Assembly: GCA_946221495.1 (NCBI GenBank)
Contig: CAMIFA010000040.1
Location: forward strand, 1-32,902
Length of the DNA: 32,902 bases
Source of the DNA: an uncultured cyanobacterium
Lineage (GTDB): Bacteria; Cyanobacteriota; Cyanobacteriia; Cyanobacteriales; Chroococcidiopsidaceae
Reading direction: 5' to 3'
Position numbers and translations under genes: made by a program
In this document: in pieces, positions 23,012 through 32,756 of the stretch
How positions within the stretch are numbered: position 1 is the first letter of the stretch
Layout of the letters: each line of letters starts with the position of its first letter
The notes under the pieces: model-generated
What the model was told of the DNA's origin: nothing
Seen by the model: only the letters and a program-made list of their open reading frames with translations
Database searches by the model: none

Positions 23012-26000
23012 TTAAAATTGATTTTCATACTCAACTACGGCACGACTCTCACCAGAAAAATCTGTGGAAGTACGTACACGAACTTGCTCGTTTACGCGAT
23101 AACTAAGACCGAATTGAGTTGGCTGGTTAGCTGTTAAAACTCTCAAGATAGAGAAGTAGAGGTTGCTAGAGATATCGATCCCAGCTTCAGCTGCTAGACT
23201 TAATGCCGAAGCGCGCGATCGCTCTTCGCTAGTGATTGTAGGAAATATTCGTAGTTCACTCAAACCAAATGCATTGCCAAGACTGGTAATTGTTCCCTGA
23301 AAGTTGCCTAGCAAAGCTGAACTGGCTATATTAGCAATTCCTAGCGCACTGTCGCCACGCCCCAAGGTATCTACAAACCCACCCCCAATTAAGGCAATAA
23401 TTTCCGATTGACTACGCCCTGGATCGCTGGTTAATTCTAAATTATCGAAAAGTTGACTAGCAGGACCTGTAACTCTGGCTTGAACGCGAACTGTGCGTAA
23501 CCCCCCCAAGTCTGTAGAAAATGTCTCGGTAATCTCGCTAGACACTGATGAGGAGGGAGCTCGTCTTTGGGTCACTTCTGGTACAGCAGCGATTAGTCGG
23601 ATGTCTAGATTTGGATCGAGTTGTTGATTTGGGCTAAAAGTTGCCTTATGTTCATAGCCACGCGCCAGCACAAACTGAGTGGTAAATAAATTGACGCTAC
23701 CGCGACTCAGGTTAATAGTTCCACTAGGACGAATATCGTTGCGAGTACCGTTGAGTATCAAAGTACCATTTGCTTGGAAGTTGAGGATGGGTGGACGAAC
23801 AATTGCGATATCATCACCTAATGTCAGGCGAAGATTATTAAACTCTGGAACAAAACCATCGCTGTTTGAGGAGCTAGGATTGGGAGAACCAGAGAAAATT
23901 TGTGCTTGCGTTTTTTGTGCTGACCTTACTGCCTCACTACTAGATTCTGCTGTACTAGGGCTACTTGTAGGCGTAGTGGCGTTAGGATCAGCCAATAAAA
24001 TTTCTCCGTCAGCTAATCTCACTTCACCGCCTATTAGCGGATTAAGCGCCGAACCAGTAACTAATACATTGCCACTAGCTCCACCTTCGTAGAGATTTGG
24101 TAAATTTAGCGCTAGCTGGTCTAAGGAAACGGTAAGCGGATTAGCGAAGTCTGGATCATTTGGCTGCAAGTTTCGGAAAATAGGAATTACACCCTGAGCA
24201 ACTACTTTACCCTTGGAGAAGTTTCCTTCGACACCTTCAACCAAAACGCGGTCAAGATCAAACCGCACTGTTCCCGTTACATCTGTTAATGGTTCTGGTA
24301 GAGCTGGGGCAGTAATAGTGGCATTGCTTACGGTAGCAGTTCCCGTTGCTAGCGGTTGCTGGGTAGTGCCACGCACTTGAAGTTGTACTCGACCTTGACC
24401 ATCTTTTAAAGCAACTGCATCGGTTAACAAATTTAACAGCGCCAATCCCTGATTTTGGACATTAAGATCAAGGCGGATCTGATTGCTGTCTGGTTTAACT
24501 TTAGCGAAAGGTAACTGATAGGGGATGCTGCCAGTGATTGCGATCGGTTCTGGTCCAGAAACTACTACATTACTGCCAAAGTTTAAACGCGCATTAGCAT
24601 AGCTGAAACTACCCAATGCTGACTCTACCGCACTTTGATTCAGTGTGCCGTTAATCAGCTGTAATTCTCCGACGGCTTGAGGATTATCAATACTACCTGC
24701 TAAAGTCGCTGTAGCATTAAGATTGCCTGTAACATCAATTGGCAGGGCAACAAATTTATCCAACGCTTCTAGAGGGAAATTTCTTACTTGTAGCTGACCA
24801 GATTGCTGTGTGCCGCCAATTTGACCATTAAATGCTAGCAGCCTTTGATTAGACTGAATCCGCAAAGGCAGTAAAGTTAAAACGCCGTTTTTAAAGCTTC
24901 CTTCAGCAATCACCTGATCGGCATTGTAAGTATCCCATTTCCAGTTTTTACCTGCCAAATCAAAATCTACTGCTACCCCGTTTTTTGTAGAACTATTTAG
25001 GGAAATTTCGCCGTTAAAAGTTCCTTGTAAATCAGCAAGAGCAGGTAGGGAGAAAGTATTTTGACGCTGTTGACGCTGTTGTTGTAGCAGTGCTTCAATT
25101 TCCGAGAACCGCCGTAATTGGGTTAGTAGGGGAGCCTCTGGTATGCCTACAGGGACAGTGTTAAGTTGGCTTGCTCTCGCATAAGTAGGTGGCTGGAAAC
25201 CTCGGCTGAGGTCTTGTAAATCAAAAAACTGTAGTGCAGTTAAAACGTCTTGGATTTGACCTTGACTAATATTTACTTGACCTTGAAATTGAGGATTGTT
25301 GCGATTTTGGCTAAAACTGCCCGCTAAAGCGTAGCGACTCTGCCCTAAAGTAAATTCGCCATTAGTTAGCTTGGCAACGCCATTGGCATAACTTAATTGA
25401 CCGCTAAAAGAATCGCCTTTAATGCGACCGATCGCTGGTTGAGCGATCGCCACATCTCCCACTAAAGCATATGTATTCTGATTAATCTGAAAATCTCCAG
25501 TTAACGACCCAGTAACCGCACCAGGAACAACAGGATTAGGAGAACTAAGATTAAGTGCTGCTAGCGGGAAATTCTCAACATTAACTAGTAAATTGTCTCC
25601 TTGAGAGCGACCACTTGCTAACGCTTGATCGCGCTGAATTAGAAAAGATGTGGGGCGATAATTCGAGTTTAAGTTGAAAGCAATGCGGTCTTGATCCCCC
25701 GTTACTGCTAACTCCACACCACGCCCTGCTGCTACTTGAACATTCCCTGTTAATACTGGTTCAAAAGCAACATTGTTAACAACCAAGTCGCGCACTCGCA
25801 ACGCACCCTGAACATTTGGTGTCGGTAGAGTGCCACTAACTCGTCCCGCAAAATCACCTTTTCCAGCCAAGGCTACGGCGTTAGGAATTGCGAAAGGTAA
25901 GTCTTGCAGATTATAATTTTGTGCCTGGACATTGAGATTTAACCCGCTAATTTCTGGCGCACCCACTCCCTCAACTTTGGCAAAAATTAAGCCACTCGCT

Positions 26001-28288
26001 TTTAAGTTGGGCGCTGTTGCTTCCTGGACAATTATTTTTTCCCCATCCCAGCCTACAAGGGCTGTTAGTGGTTGTTGGACTAGACCAATTCCTTGCGAAA
26101 AACGCACCCTGCCAGCACCACGAATTCCAGATAAGGTGGCGGAGTCAACTGTACCTGCGAGGTTTAACTGACCACTAAATAAACCCCGCAAATCTTGGGA
26201 AAATTGCTTTAACTGAACTTGTGAAGCATTAACTAAAGCTTGCCACTGACCTTTAGCTAACTGAATATTAGTTGCTGTAACTGTGCCACCAGCAACATTT
26301 AAACGCCCCTGACCCCTACCGACAAGAGTTTCCGGTTGGAAAGAAGCTGTGGTTCCTGCCAGGTTGAATCTACCAGTTAAAGCTCCTTGGAAAGCTGGGG
26401 GAACTTGGGTTAAACGCCCGATCTGTACCCCGTTAGCTTGAATTTGCGCTTGCCAACGACCTGCTGCTAGTTGAATATTAGAGGCTGTAACCTCGCCGCC
26501 TGCAACTTTAATTTGCGCTGCACCAGTTGCTGTGATCGCTGCTGGCTGAAAAGAAGCTGTAGTACCTGAAAGGTTAAATCTGCCATTGAGGGGTGCTTGT
26601 AAGGCTGGGGGAATTTGGGTTAAACGCCCTAATTGGAGATTATTTGCTTGGACAGATGCTTGCCAACGATTATTATTCAGCAGTTGTCCCGCAGCTCTTA
26701 TTGTGCCACCCGCTAGACTAACAACAGTGTCGCGGAAAACAATCGTATTTTTATCAGCAATCAGGATATTACCAGACGCAGGGTAAGTGGCTTGTGGAGC
26801 CTGCCAGTTGACTATTGTTTGGGGTTTGGTAGGCGTACCAGTAATTGCAGTTGTGGCGGAAACAGTGCCAATGCGGATTTGAGGGGAAACACCATAAAGA
26901 CGAGCGATCGCATCTCCTGGGATATTTTGCGCCGCTAACTCAAACCCTAGCCCTCCTGTTTGCCCAATCTGGATAATACCTGCGCCCGTGATTCTACCAC
27001 CTACTGTTGGGGTTGCGAAGATGTCTTGAAAGGCAACAGTAGAATCAGCCGCAGAAAACGCAAACCGCGTCCGAATATTACTAAAATCAACTTTATCAAT
27101 CCGAGCTGGTTTAATCGTGGCAACTGTGCCTGATAAAACAGGCTTGGTGATTGACCCAGTTAGCTTGACATCCGCTTGCACAACGCCGCTAGCAGTAACG
27201 GGTAGTTGGATTTTCAAAGTCTGCTGGGCATTAGCGACACTTACTGCTGGCACACGCGCCGCGACATTGTAGCCACTTTCGGTATTAATAACACCGTTAG
27301 CGATCGCCGGAATCTTGCCATAACTAGTTGCCACATTATCCAGCCCAACTAGTGTTGAGTTGAAGCGTAGCGTTCCTTGGGAATTTAGAAATGGCTGCGG
27401 CAGTTGGTTAACTTGAACTCTTACTGCCTTAAGTACAGCAGTACCAAAAAGTTTTGCCTGCTGCTCTTTTCGCAGTTGGACGATTAAATTGCCATCTACT
27501 CGTCCTGCTTGTAAATCCAGTGGTAAAGGAATTAACCGCGTTACATCAGACGCAAGTAGATTTTGGGCTTGAACTTGTAAGTTACTTTGTTCCGTACTCG
27601 GGCGGTATCCTCCTTGCAATCCTACAGTTCCACCCCTAGCCATTTGACCACTCAGATCAAATTGAATCAGCTTGTTGTCTTCTAAAAGTTGAGCAACACC
27701 GTTAACTTGGTTAATACCCAAGGCAAGCTTTGCTGGTTGTAGTGCAGGTTTACCTCTCGCCTTGCCATTTGGCACTAGCACTAACTCGGCATTTCTAAAC
27801 TTAATTGTGTCAATTTCCGTTTTAATTGCACCTGCTTTTTCTTCAGCCGCAATTGTAGTTGCCAGCCAGCGACCTTGTGCATCCTGTTGAATGTAAATAT
27901 TTGGATTAACTAAAGTGATGTCTAAATTTAATGTGCGGGTGAACAGCAGCTGCAACAAACTAAACTCTACATCCACTGCATCAACTGCAACTGTATCCGG
28001 GTCAGTTCTTGTTGCGGGTACAGCAGACGCACTAAATTGTAAACCAGTAAGCGAAAATTTTTCTACACGCCCTAATTGTACTGGTCGGTTGATCGTTTGC
28101 GTAAGATTTTGTTCAACTAGAGGCGCTAACTGCTCGTAGACAAAAATCCGCAGCCACCAAGCACCTCCAGCACCCCCAGCTAGTAAAGTTAAGATACTTA
28201 AAGTAATGCTAGTGCGACTTAATAGCAGGGAGCGCAGACGCTGACTGGGGCGGAGTTGGAGTTTATCTGAATTAGGATATTTCGTCAT
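23012..28288 (-). CDS. TamB/Tic236-type envelope protein (DUF490)
   Basis: A 1758-residue protein anchored by one N-terminal span (about residues 29-52, SITLSILTLLAGGAGGAWWL). The long body is made of repeated short strands (AsmA/TamB-like), predicted to form a hydrophobic-groove beta-taco bridging inner and outer membranes. The last ~370 residues form the TamB/DUF490 domain (GSVNLFTTQFVLARGYEHKA, then SDPGRSQSEIIALIGGG and EQVRVRTSTDFSG). In proteobacteria TamB works with the Omp85 protein TamA or in lipid transport; the chloroplast homologue Tic236 links the outer and inner import machinery. It contains a tandem of ~70-residue repeats in the middle. It is divergent from the DUF3110 gene. 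Confidence 0.93.
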   Translation of the reverse strand: MTKYPNSDKLQLRPSQRLRSLLLSRTSITLSILTLLAGGAGGAWWLRIFVYEQLAPLVEQNLTQTINRPVQLGRVEKFSLTGLQFSASAVPATRTDPDTVAVDAVDVEFSLLQLLFTRTLNLDITLVNPNIYIQQDAQGRWLATTIAAEEKAGAIKTEIDTIKFRNAELVLVPNGKARGKPALQPAKLALGINQVNGVAQLLEDNKLIQFDLSGQMARGGTVGLQGGYRPSTEQSNLQVQAQNLLASDVTRLIPLPLDLQAGRVDGNLIVQLRKEQQAKLFGTAVLKAVRVQVNQLPQPFLNSQGTLRFNSTLVGLDNVATSYGKIPAIANGVINTESGYNVAARVPAVSVANAQQTLKIQLPVTASGVVQADVKLTGSITKPVLSGTVATIKPARIDKVDFSNIRTRFAFSAADSTVAFQDIFATPTVGGRITGAGIIQIGQTGGLGFELAAQNIPGDAIARLYGVSPQIRIGTVSATTAITGTPTKPQTIVNWQAPQATYPASGNILIADKNTIVFRDTVVSLAGGTIRAAGQLLNNNRWQASVQANNLQLGRLTQIPPALQAPLNGRFNLSGTTASFQPAAITATGAAQIKVAGGEVTASNIQLAAGRWQAQIQANGVQIGRLTQVPPAFQGALTGRFNLAGTTASFQPETLVGRGQGRLNVAGGTVTATNIQLAKGQWQALVNASQVQLKQFSQDLRGLFSGQLNLAGTVDSATLSGIRGAGRVRFSQGIGLVQQPLTALVGWDGEKIIVQEATAPNLKASGLIFAKVEGVGAPEISGLNLNVQAQNYNLQDLPFAIPNAVALAGKGDFAGRVSGTLPTPNVQGALRVRDLVVNNVAFEPVLTGNVQVAAGRGVELAVTGDQDRIAFNLNSNYRPTSFLIQRDQALASGRSQGDNLLVNVENFPLAALNLSSPNPVVPGAVTGSLTGDFQINQNTYALVGDVAIAQPAIGRIKGDSFSGQLSYANGVAKLTNGEFTLGQSRYALAGSFSQNRNNPQFQGQVNISQGQIQDVLTALQFFDLQDLSRGFQPPTYARASQLNTVPVGIPEAPLLTQLRRFSEIEALLQQQRQQRQNTFSLPALADLQGTFNGEISLNSSTKNGVAVDFDLAGKNWKWDTYNADQVIAEGSFKNGVLTLLPLRIQSNQRLLAFNGQIGGTQQSGQLQVRNFPLEALDKFVALPIDVTGNLNATATLAGSIDNPQAVGELQLINGTLNQSAVESALGSFSYANARLNFGSNVVVSGPEPIAITGSIPYQLPFAKVKPDSNQIRLDLNVQNQGLALLNLLTDAVALKDGQGRVQLQVRGTTQQPLATGTATVSNATITAPALPEPLTDVTGTVRFDLDRVLVEGVEGNFSKGKVVAQGVIPIFRNLQPNDPDFANPLTVSLDQLALNLPNLYEGGASGNVLVTGSALNPLIGGEVRLADGEILLADPNATTPTSSPSTAESSSEAVRSAQKTQAQIFSGSPNPSSSNSDGFVPEFNNLRLTLGDDIAIVRPPILNFQANGTLILNGTRNDIRPSGTINLSRGSVNLFTTQFVLARGYEHKATFSPNQQLDPNLDIRLIAAVPEVTQRRAPSSSVSSEITETFSTDLGGLRTVRVQARVTGPASQLFDNLELTSDPGRSQSEIIALIGGGFVDTLGRGDSALGIANIASSALLGNFQGTITSLGNAFGLSELRIFPTITSEERSRASALSLAAEAGIDISSNLYFSILRVLTANQPTQFGLSYRVNEQVRVRTSTDFSGESRAVVEYENQF
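26090..26668 (-). repeat. Tandem 70-codon repeats within the TamB-type gene
   Basis: Two nearly identical 210-base units (26668-26459 and 26458-26249) and a diverged third (26248 to about 26090) encode blocks starting RWQASVQANN, RWQAQIQANG and QWQALVNASQ. Each contains GRFNL(S/A)GTTASFQP or an equivalent. Similarity at DNA level indicates fairly recent duplication. Confidence 0.8.
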
Positions 28289-28464
28289 CTAACAAGATCG
28301 CAAGCACTTTTAAGATGTCGTGGTATAACTAGCAGAATTAATTATTGTTAACTTCAGAATACGGCAAAGACTTGAAATCTGTAATTTTTGTTAGTGATTT
28401 TATTAACAAGTGTTTTCATAAGAAACTGAGAACCTTACTATGAGAAACAAACAAGGAACAAAAG

Positions 28465-28836
28465 ATGACCACTCCTATGCGCGTGTTCGTTTTACTGTTT
28501 AATGCCCGGACTGAAAATGAAGGAATTCATACAATTAGAGTCGGCGATCGCAATCAGGTATTAATGTTTGAATCCGAAGACGATGCCACTCGTTTTGCCG
28601 TCATGCTGGAAGCTCAGGATTTTCCTCCTGCTACAGTAGAACCTATGGATTCTGAGGAAATCAAGGAATTTTGTGAAAGTGCCGACTATGACTGGGAGCT
28701 TGTTCCAGATGGTGCTTTAGCTCTGCCACCAGAAGCTAATGTTGATGCAACTGATTGGCAGAAAGATGAGCAACCAGCAGACCTTTCTGATTCCGAGTTA
28801 GACAGCATTCGCCGTAAGCTAGAAGGGTTGTTATAA
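28465..28836 (+). CDS. DUF3110 domain-containing protein
   Basis: The 123-residue soluble protein matches the DUF3110 family of cyanobacteria and plastids: MRVFVLLFNARTENEGIHTI, then VLMFESEDDATRFAVMLEAQ, DFPPATVEPMD and the EFC/YDWELVP block. The fold is predicted to be a small alpha/beta sandwich with a disordered acidic C-terminal tail. AAGGA is located eight bases before the ATG. The biochemical function is not established. It lies 95 bases before murQ on the same strand and may be co-transcribed with it. Confidence 0.87.
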   Translation: MTTPMRVFVLLFNARTENEGIHTIRVGDRNQVLMFESEDDATRFAVMLEAQDFPPATVEPMDSEEIKEFCESADYDWELVPDGALALPPEANVDATDWQKDEQPADLSDSELDSIRRKLEGLL

Positions 28837-28930
28837 AAGGGTATAGGGACTAGGGAGGAACTGATTCTTACCTCCTCAGTTGCTGATTGGTAAGAGTTAA
28901 TTTTAAAAGCGAGGAACGATAGACATCAGG

Positions 28931-29869
28931 ATGAAAAATTTGGAGGAGCGGGGTCATTTATTAACAGAACAGGTCAATATTAATAGTCAGAACTTAGACC
29001 AGCTAAGTTCCCTGGAGCTAGTAGAGCTATTTAATCAAGAAGATGCAGCTGCTGTTGCTGCTGTGGCTGCTGCGAAAATTGAGTTAGCTAAGGCAATTAC
29101 CCGCACTTCTGAGGCGTTGCGTCACGGTGGACGCTTGTTTTATGTTGGTGCAGGCACAAGTGGGCGGTTGGGCGTGTTGGATGCTGCTGAGTGTCCGCCT
29201 ACATTTTGTACTCCTCCAGAGTTAGTTCAAGGAATTATTGCGGGTGGTGCAGCTGCTTTGGTGCGGAGTTCGGAAGATTTGGAAGATCGCGCTGAGGATG
29301 GACACGCGGCGATCGCCCAAAGACATATTACTGATTTAGATGTGGTTGTTGGCATTACTGCCGGAGGTACAACGCCTTTTGTTCACGGTGCTTTAGCAGC
29401 AGCGCGACAACGAGGCGCAACGACAATTTTTATTGCTTGTGTCCCGGCTACACAAGTAAGCGCCGATGCTGATATTGATATTCGCTTATTGGTGGGGGCA
29501 GAGGTACTGGCTGGCTCTACTCGCTTAAAGGCTGGAACTGCAACCAAGCTGGCTTTGAATATCCTCTCAACGGGGGTAATGGTGCAGCTAGGCAAAGTTT
29601 ATGGTAATCGCATGGTAGATGTGGCAGTTACAAATAAAAAACTCCGCGATCGCGCTTTACGCATTTTGCAAGACCTTACAGGCTTGGAGAGAGAAGCAGC
29701 TGGGTATTTACTAGAACGCAGTCATCAGCGTGTGAAGCTGGCTTTAATTATGCATTGGACAAATTTAGATGCTCAAGCAGGCGCTCAGCTTTTAGCGCAG
29801 CATCAAGGCAATCTTCGGTCGGCTCTTTTAAGCTACAGCAACCAAATTAAAACCAATCCGGAAATTTAG
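28931..29869 (+). CDS. murQ: N-acetylmuramic acid 6-phosphate etherase
   Basis: MurQ cleaves the lactyl ether of MurNAc 6-phosphate to give GlcNAc 6-phosphate and lactate in peptidoglycan recycling. The 312-residue product includes the SIS sugar-phosphate fold: GAGTSGRLGVLDAAECPPTF (74-93) with E87, the catalytic-region acid; the acidic segment SSEDLEDRAEDG (113-124); ITAGGTTPFVHGAL; and GTATKLALNILSTGVMVQLG near 200-220. Helices after 240 form the usual C-terminal cap. No murNAc kinase or PTS gene accompanies it, so the phosphorylated substrate must come from genes outside the window. Confidence 0.94.
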   Translation: MKNLEERGHLLTEQVNINSQNLDQLSSLELVELFNQEDAAAVAAVAAAKIELAKAITRTSEALRHGGRLFYVGAGTSGRLGVLDAAECPPTFCTPPELVQGIIAGGAAALVRSSEDLEDRAEDGHAAIAQRHITDLDVVVGITAGGTTPFVHGALAAARQRGATTIFIACVPATQVSADADIDIRLLVGAEVLAGSTRLKAGTATKLALNILSTGVMVQLGKVYGNRMVDVAVTNKKLRDRALRILQDLTGLEREAAGYLLERSHQRVKLALIMHWTNLDAQAGAQLLAQHQGNLRSALLSYSNQIKTNPEI

Positions 29870-29888
29870 ATTTAGAATAGTTATAAAC

Positions 29889-29910
29889 TACACTTATTTT
29901 ACTAAGTGTA
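29889..29910. terminator. Perfect inverted repeat after murQ
   Basis: TACACTTA and TAAGTGTA form an 8-bp stem around a 6-base loop, 19 bases after the murQ stop. It lacks a T-tract, so it is a possible rather than a certain terminator. Confidence 0.4.
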
Positions 29911-29963
29911 ATCACTTCAGCATATTAAAGTTATTCACCTTACTTTCTCTAGCAGTAAGTTTG

Positions 29964-29977
29964 TTAGGACTTACGCA
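29964..29977 (+). repeat. TTAGGACTTACGCA repeat, left copy
   Basis: This 14-base word recurs as its exact reverse complement at 32814-32827, so the pair flanks the GGDEF/EAL gene. No transposase is present between them. Confidence 0.6.
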
Positions 29978-30366
29978 AAAACCGCTCTCAAGCTTTGTTT
30001 ATTCAACCGCCTTCACGTTGTTCTAGCAATAGCGTTTAGATGCCAAAAATGCCAAGAATTATCAAAATATGCGCAAGTTTTATTTGTTTATAGGTCTTTT
30101 TGGCTTTTTTTCTATTTAAGTTGCAATTTATACTTTGTAAACAAATAAAATTTTTGTGAAATCAAAGCAAAAGTCCTTTATCTAATCTTTTAAAACTAAT
30201 AAGTAATTGCACTATTACTGATCCGCAAGTAAGTTAGCTAACTTTAATTTAGATAAATAAACTAACAAAAATTTTCCCTAATGCCAAAGCTTTTTTAAAT
30301 TTTATTAATCTATTACGATAGGAAAAAATCATAAAAGCCAACGGCTACTCGCCAGTTTAGTAAACT

Positions 30367-32691
30367 ATGGAACCAGAAGCAAAAATTGGGCTGAAGCAGC
30401 GTTTAGCAAACCAATTGTACCCTGTGGCATTGCTAATTTGGCTTTTGGTTAGCGTTGGGTTTCCGGTAGTTTACTACATTCTAGAAGTTAATGACCGTCA
30501 GCGAAATGCAACTCATTATGCAGAAGATTTTTCCGAGAAGCTAGAAGGCTTATTTCCGCAAGCGGCGGATCTCCGGAAGGAGCAGAACCAAAAATACACA
30601 GAAATTCTCAGGAATGCGCTTCAATACAACAACGAAATAATATCTATTCAGATTTTAGACGAGAAGGGACAATCAATTCCTAGTTACAAATACCAGACCC
30701 AAAAAGCTGATACCTGGTGGAATCGTAATGCTCCCCTCGGTTCTGCGCCAATCATATTTAACAAGCGCTCAATTGCAACAGTTGAAGTTAGGTTGTCTCA
30801 GAGGGATATTTTAGAAGTTACGCTAGGGTTTTTTGTCTTATCTACTGTTGTAGGTTCAAGCCTCGCTTTCTTGGTCTACTCTTTGCCAATTAATATTATC
30901 GGTAAGACAGAGAGGCAGATTCAAGACTTAATTAAAGAAATTCAAAGTTCCCAAGCAGAAAGTAATCGCTTGCGAGTAGCGGCGCAGTTATCTGAACAGC
31001 GATTAGGCGATCTGATCCAAGGAGTAAATGCGATCGTCTGGGAAGCAGATGCAGCAACGGGCAAGTTTACATTTGTTAGCCAACGAGCCGTAGAACTCTT
31101 GGGATCCCCAATTGAACAGTGGTTGACAACTGCTAATTTTTGGAATAAATTCATTCATCCAGATGATCGTAAAGAAGTTGTAAAGCTTTATCAAACGGCG
31201 ATATCGCAAGCAAAAGAGCAAATAATTGAGTATCGGGCGATCGCGGCGGATAATCGCATAGTTTGGCTACGCGATCTTGTCCAAGTAGTTAAGAACGAAG
31301 CAGGTAAGGCGCGGCTGCTACGCGGGGTAATCATAGATATCACTAAGTTTAAACAAGCCGAGGAGCAATTACGGCATGATGCCTTGCATGATGTCTTAAC
31401 AGGGCTACCAAATCGCGCTTTATTTATGCAACGTCTAGGCAAGGCGGTGGAGCTATCAAAGCGAAGCCAAGATTATCTGTTTGCCGTGCTGTTTTTAGAC
31501 TTGGATCGGTTTAAGTTTGTCAATGATAGCTTGGGGCATAAAGTCGGGGATCAACTGCTAATTGAAATTAGTCGCCGCCTAGAAAAGTGCATCCGCGCTT
31601 GTGATACAGTTGCTCGTCTGGGCGGAGATGAGTTCGTAATTTTGCTCGAAGATATTAAAAATGTCGGCGACACAACTTATGTTGCTGAAAGAATCCAACA
31701 GGAATTGGCGTTGCCCTTTAATTTAGGTGGTCACGAGGTTTTTACAGCAACAAGCATTGGAATTGCTTTAAGTACAGCAAGTTATGACCGACCAGAAACG
31801 CTGCTACGTGATGCAGATACAGCAATGTATCATGCCAAATCTCAAGGCAAGGCACGTCATCAAGTGTTTGATACAACTATGCATACTCACGCAGTCGCAA
31901 TGTTGCAGCTCGATAGCGACCTGCGGCGAGCTGTGGAACGCCAAGAGTTTCGACTTTTTTACCACCCAGTTGTGTCGTTAACAACTGGCAAAATTACTGG
32001 GTTCGAGGCTTTGGTAAGGCTGTGGCATCCAGATCGGGGTTTGATTTCGCCAGCAGAGTTCATGCCAGTAGCAGAAGAAACTGGACTAATTATGCCGATT
32101 AGTGAGTGGGTGCTGCGTGAGGCTTGCTACCAAACAAGTATCTGGCAGAAGCAATTTCATTTAGAGCCGCCCTTGACAATTGGTGTTAATCTTTCTGGCA
32201 AGCACTTCAAGCAAGCTGATTTAGTTAAGCAAATCGAAAAAGTGCTGCAAACAAGTGGTCTAGAACCTTGCTCTTTGAAGTTGGAGATTACAGAAAGAGT
32301 GCTGATGGAAAATACTGCACTTGTAACTGATACGCTCTCGCAACTACGAGCTTTGGGTGTGCATATTTGCCTGGATGACTTTGGGACGGGGTATTCTTCT
32401 TTAAGTTATCTACATCGCTTTCCGATTGATACTTTGAAGATTGACCGCTCTTTTGTGAGCAATATGAGCGTTGGTGACGATCAGGAAAACTCAAAATTTC
32501 AAATCATCCAAACAATTGTCATTCTGGCTCACAAGTTAAATATAGATTTGATTGCGGAAGGCGTAGAGACAAAGGAGCAATTGGCAGAACTAAAACAGCT
32601 GAAATGTAAATACGCTCAAGGATATTTCTTCTCTAAGCCACTAAATAGCAAGGCAGTAGAAGCGTTAATGGCAGCGCAAGTACAGTGGTGA
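30367..32691 (+). CDS. PAS-GGDEF-EAL cyclic di-GMP enzyme
   Basis: A 774-residue inner-membrane protein. Spans near 20-38 and 152-172 bracket a ~110-residue extracytoplasmic sensor. A short coiled-coil linker (183-215) leads to a PAS domain of the PAS_3 type (215-330, ending RLLRGVIIDITKFKQAEEQL). The GGDEF domain follows with the intact motif GGDEF (419-423) and an inhibitory I-site RACD (410-413) exactly five residues ahead. The EAL domain carries EAL (547-549), VNLS (607-610), EITER (640-644), DDFGTGYSS (670-678), K691 (LKID) and AEGVET, all expected for Mg binding and catalysis. Both synthesis and hydrolysis of c-di-GMP are therefore possible on paper; which dominates is not readable. It is monocistronic as far as seen. 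Confidence 0.93.
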   Translation: MEPEAKIGLKQRLANQLYPVALLIWLLVSVGFPVVYYILEVNDRQRNATHYAEDFSEKLEGLFPQAADLRKEQNQKYTEILRNALQYNNEIISIQILDEKGQSIPSYKYQTQKADTWWNRNAPLGSAPIIFNKRSIATVEVRLSQRDILEVTLGFFVLSTVVGSSLAFLVYSLPINIIGKTERQIQDLIKEIQSSQAESNRLRVAAQLSEQRLGDLIQGVNAIVWEADAATGKFTFVSQRAVELLGSPIEQWLTTANFWNKFIHPDDRKEVVKLYQTAISQAKEQIIEYRAIAADNRIVWLRDLVQVVKNEAGKARLLRGVIIDITKFKQAEEQLRHDALHDVLTGLPNRALFMQRLGKAVELSKRSQDYLFAVLFLDLDRFKFVNDSLGHKVGDQLLIEISRRLEKCIRACDTVARLGGDEFVILLEDIKNVGDTTYVAERIQQELALPFNLGGHEVFTATSIGIALSTASYDRPETLLRDADTAMYHAKSQGKARHQVFDTTMHTHAVAMLQLDSDLRRAVERQEFRLFYHPVVSLTTGKITGFEALVRLWHPDRGLISPAEFMPVAEETGLIMPISEWVLREACYQTSIWQKQFHLEPPLTIGVNLSGKHFKQADLVKQIEKVLQTSGLEPCSLKLEITERVLMENTALVTDTLSQLRALGVHICLDDFGTGYSSLSYLHRFPIDTLKIDRSFVSNMSVGDDQENSKFQIIQTIVILAHKLNIDLIAEGVETKEQLAELKQLKCKYAQGYFFSKPLNSKAVEALMAAQVQW

Positions 32692-32756
32692 ATTTGGATA
32701 TGGGTGTTCGGGGGGAGCAGGAGAGAATAGACAGGATTTAAGCAAAAACGAACCGC

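Larger units (their letters stand above)
29870..30366. other. AT-rich intergenic region
   Basis: About 500 bases after murQ. It contains a perfect 8-bp palindrome (29889-29910), a copy of the TTAGGACTTACGCA motif (29964-29977) and otherwise AT-rich DNA with no gene, tRNA or remnant I can recognise. The promoter of the GGDEF/EAL gene must lie here. Confidence 0.55.

Noticed and set aside
23679..24092. 137-codon plus-strand frame within the TamB-type gene
   Set aside because: Shadow of a strongly supported long gene; no start signal or motif.
29870..30366. Small RNA or tRNA gene after murQ
   Set aside because: Only a short palindrome and a repeat word are visible; no cloverleaf or T-loop sequence.
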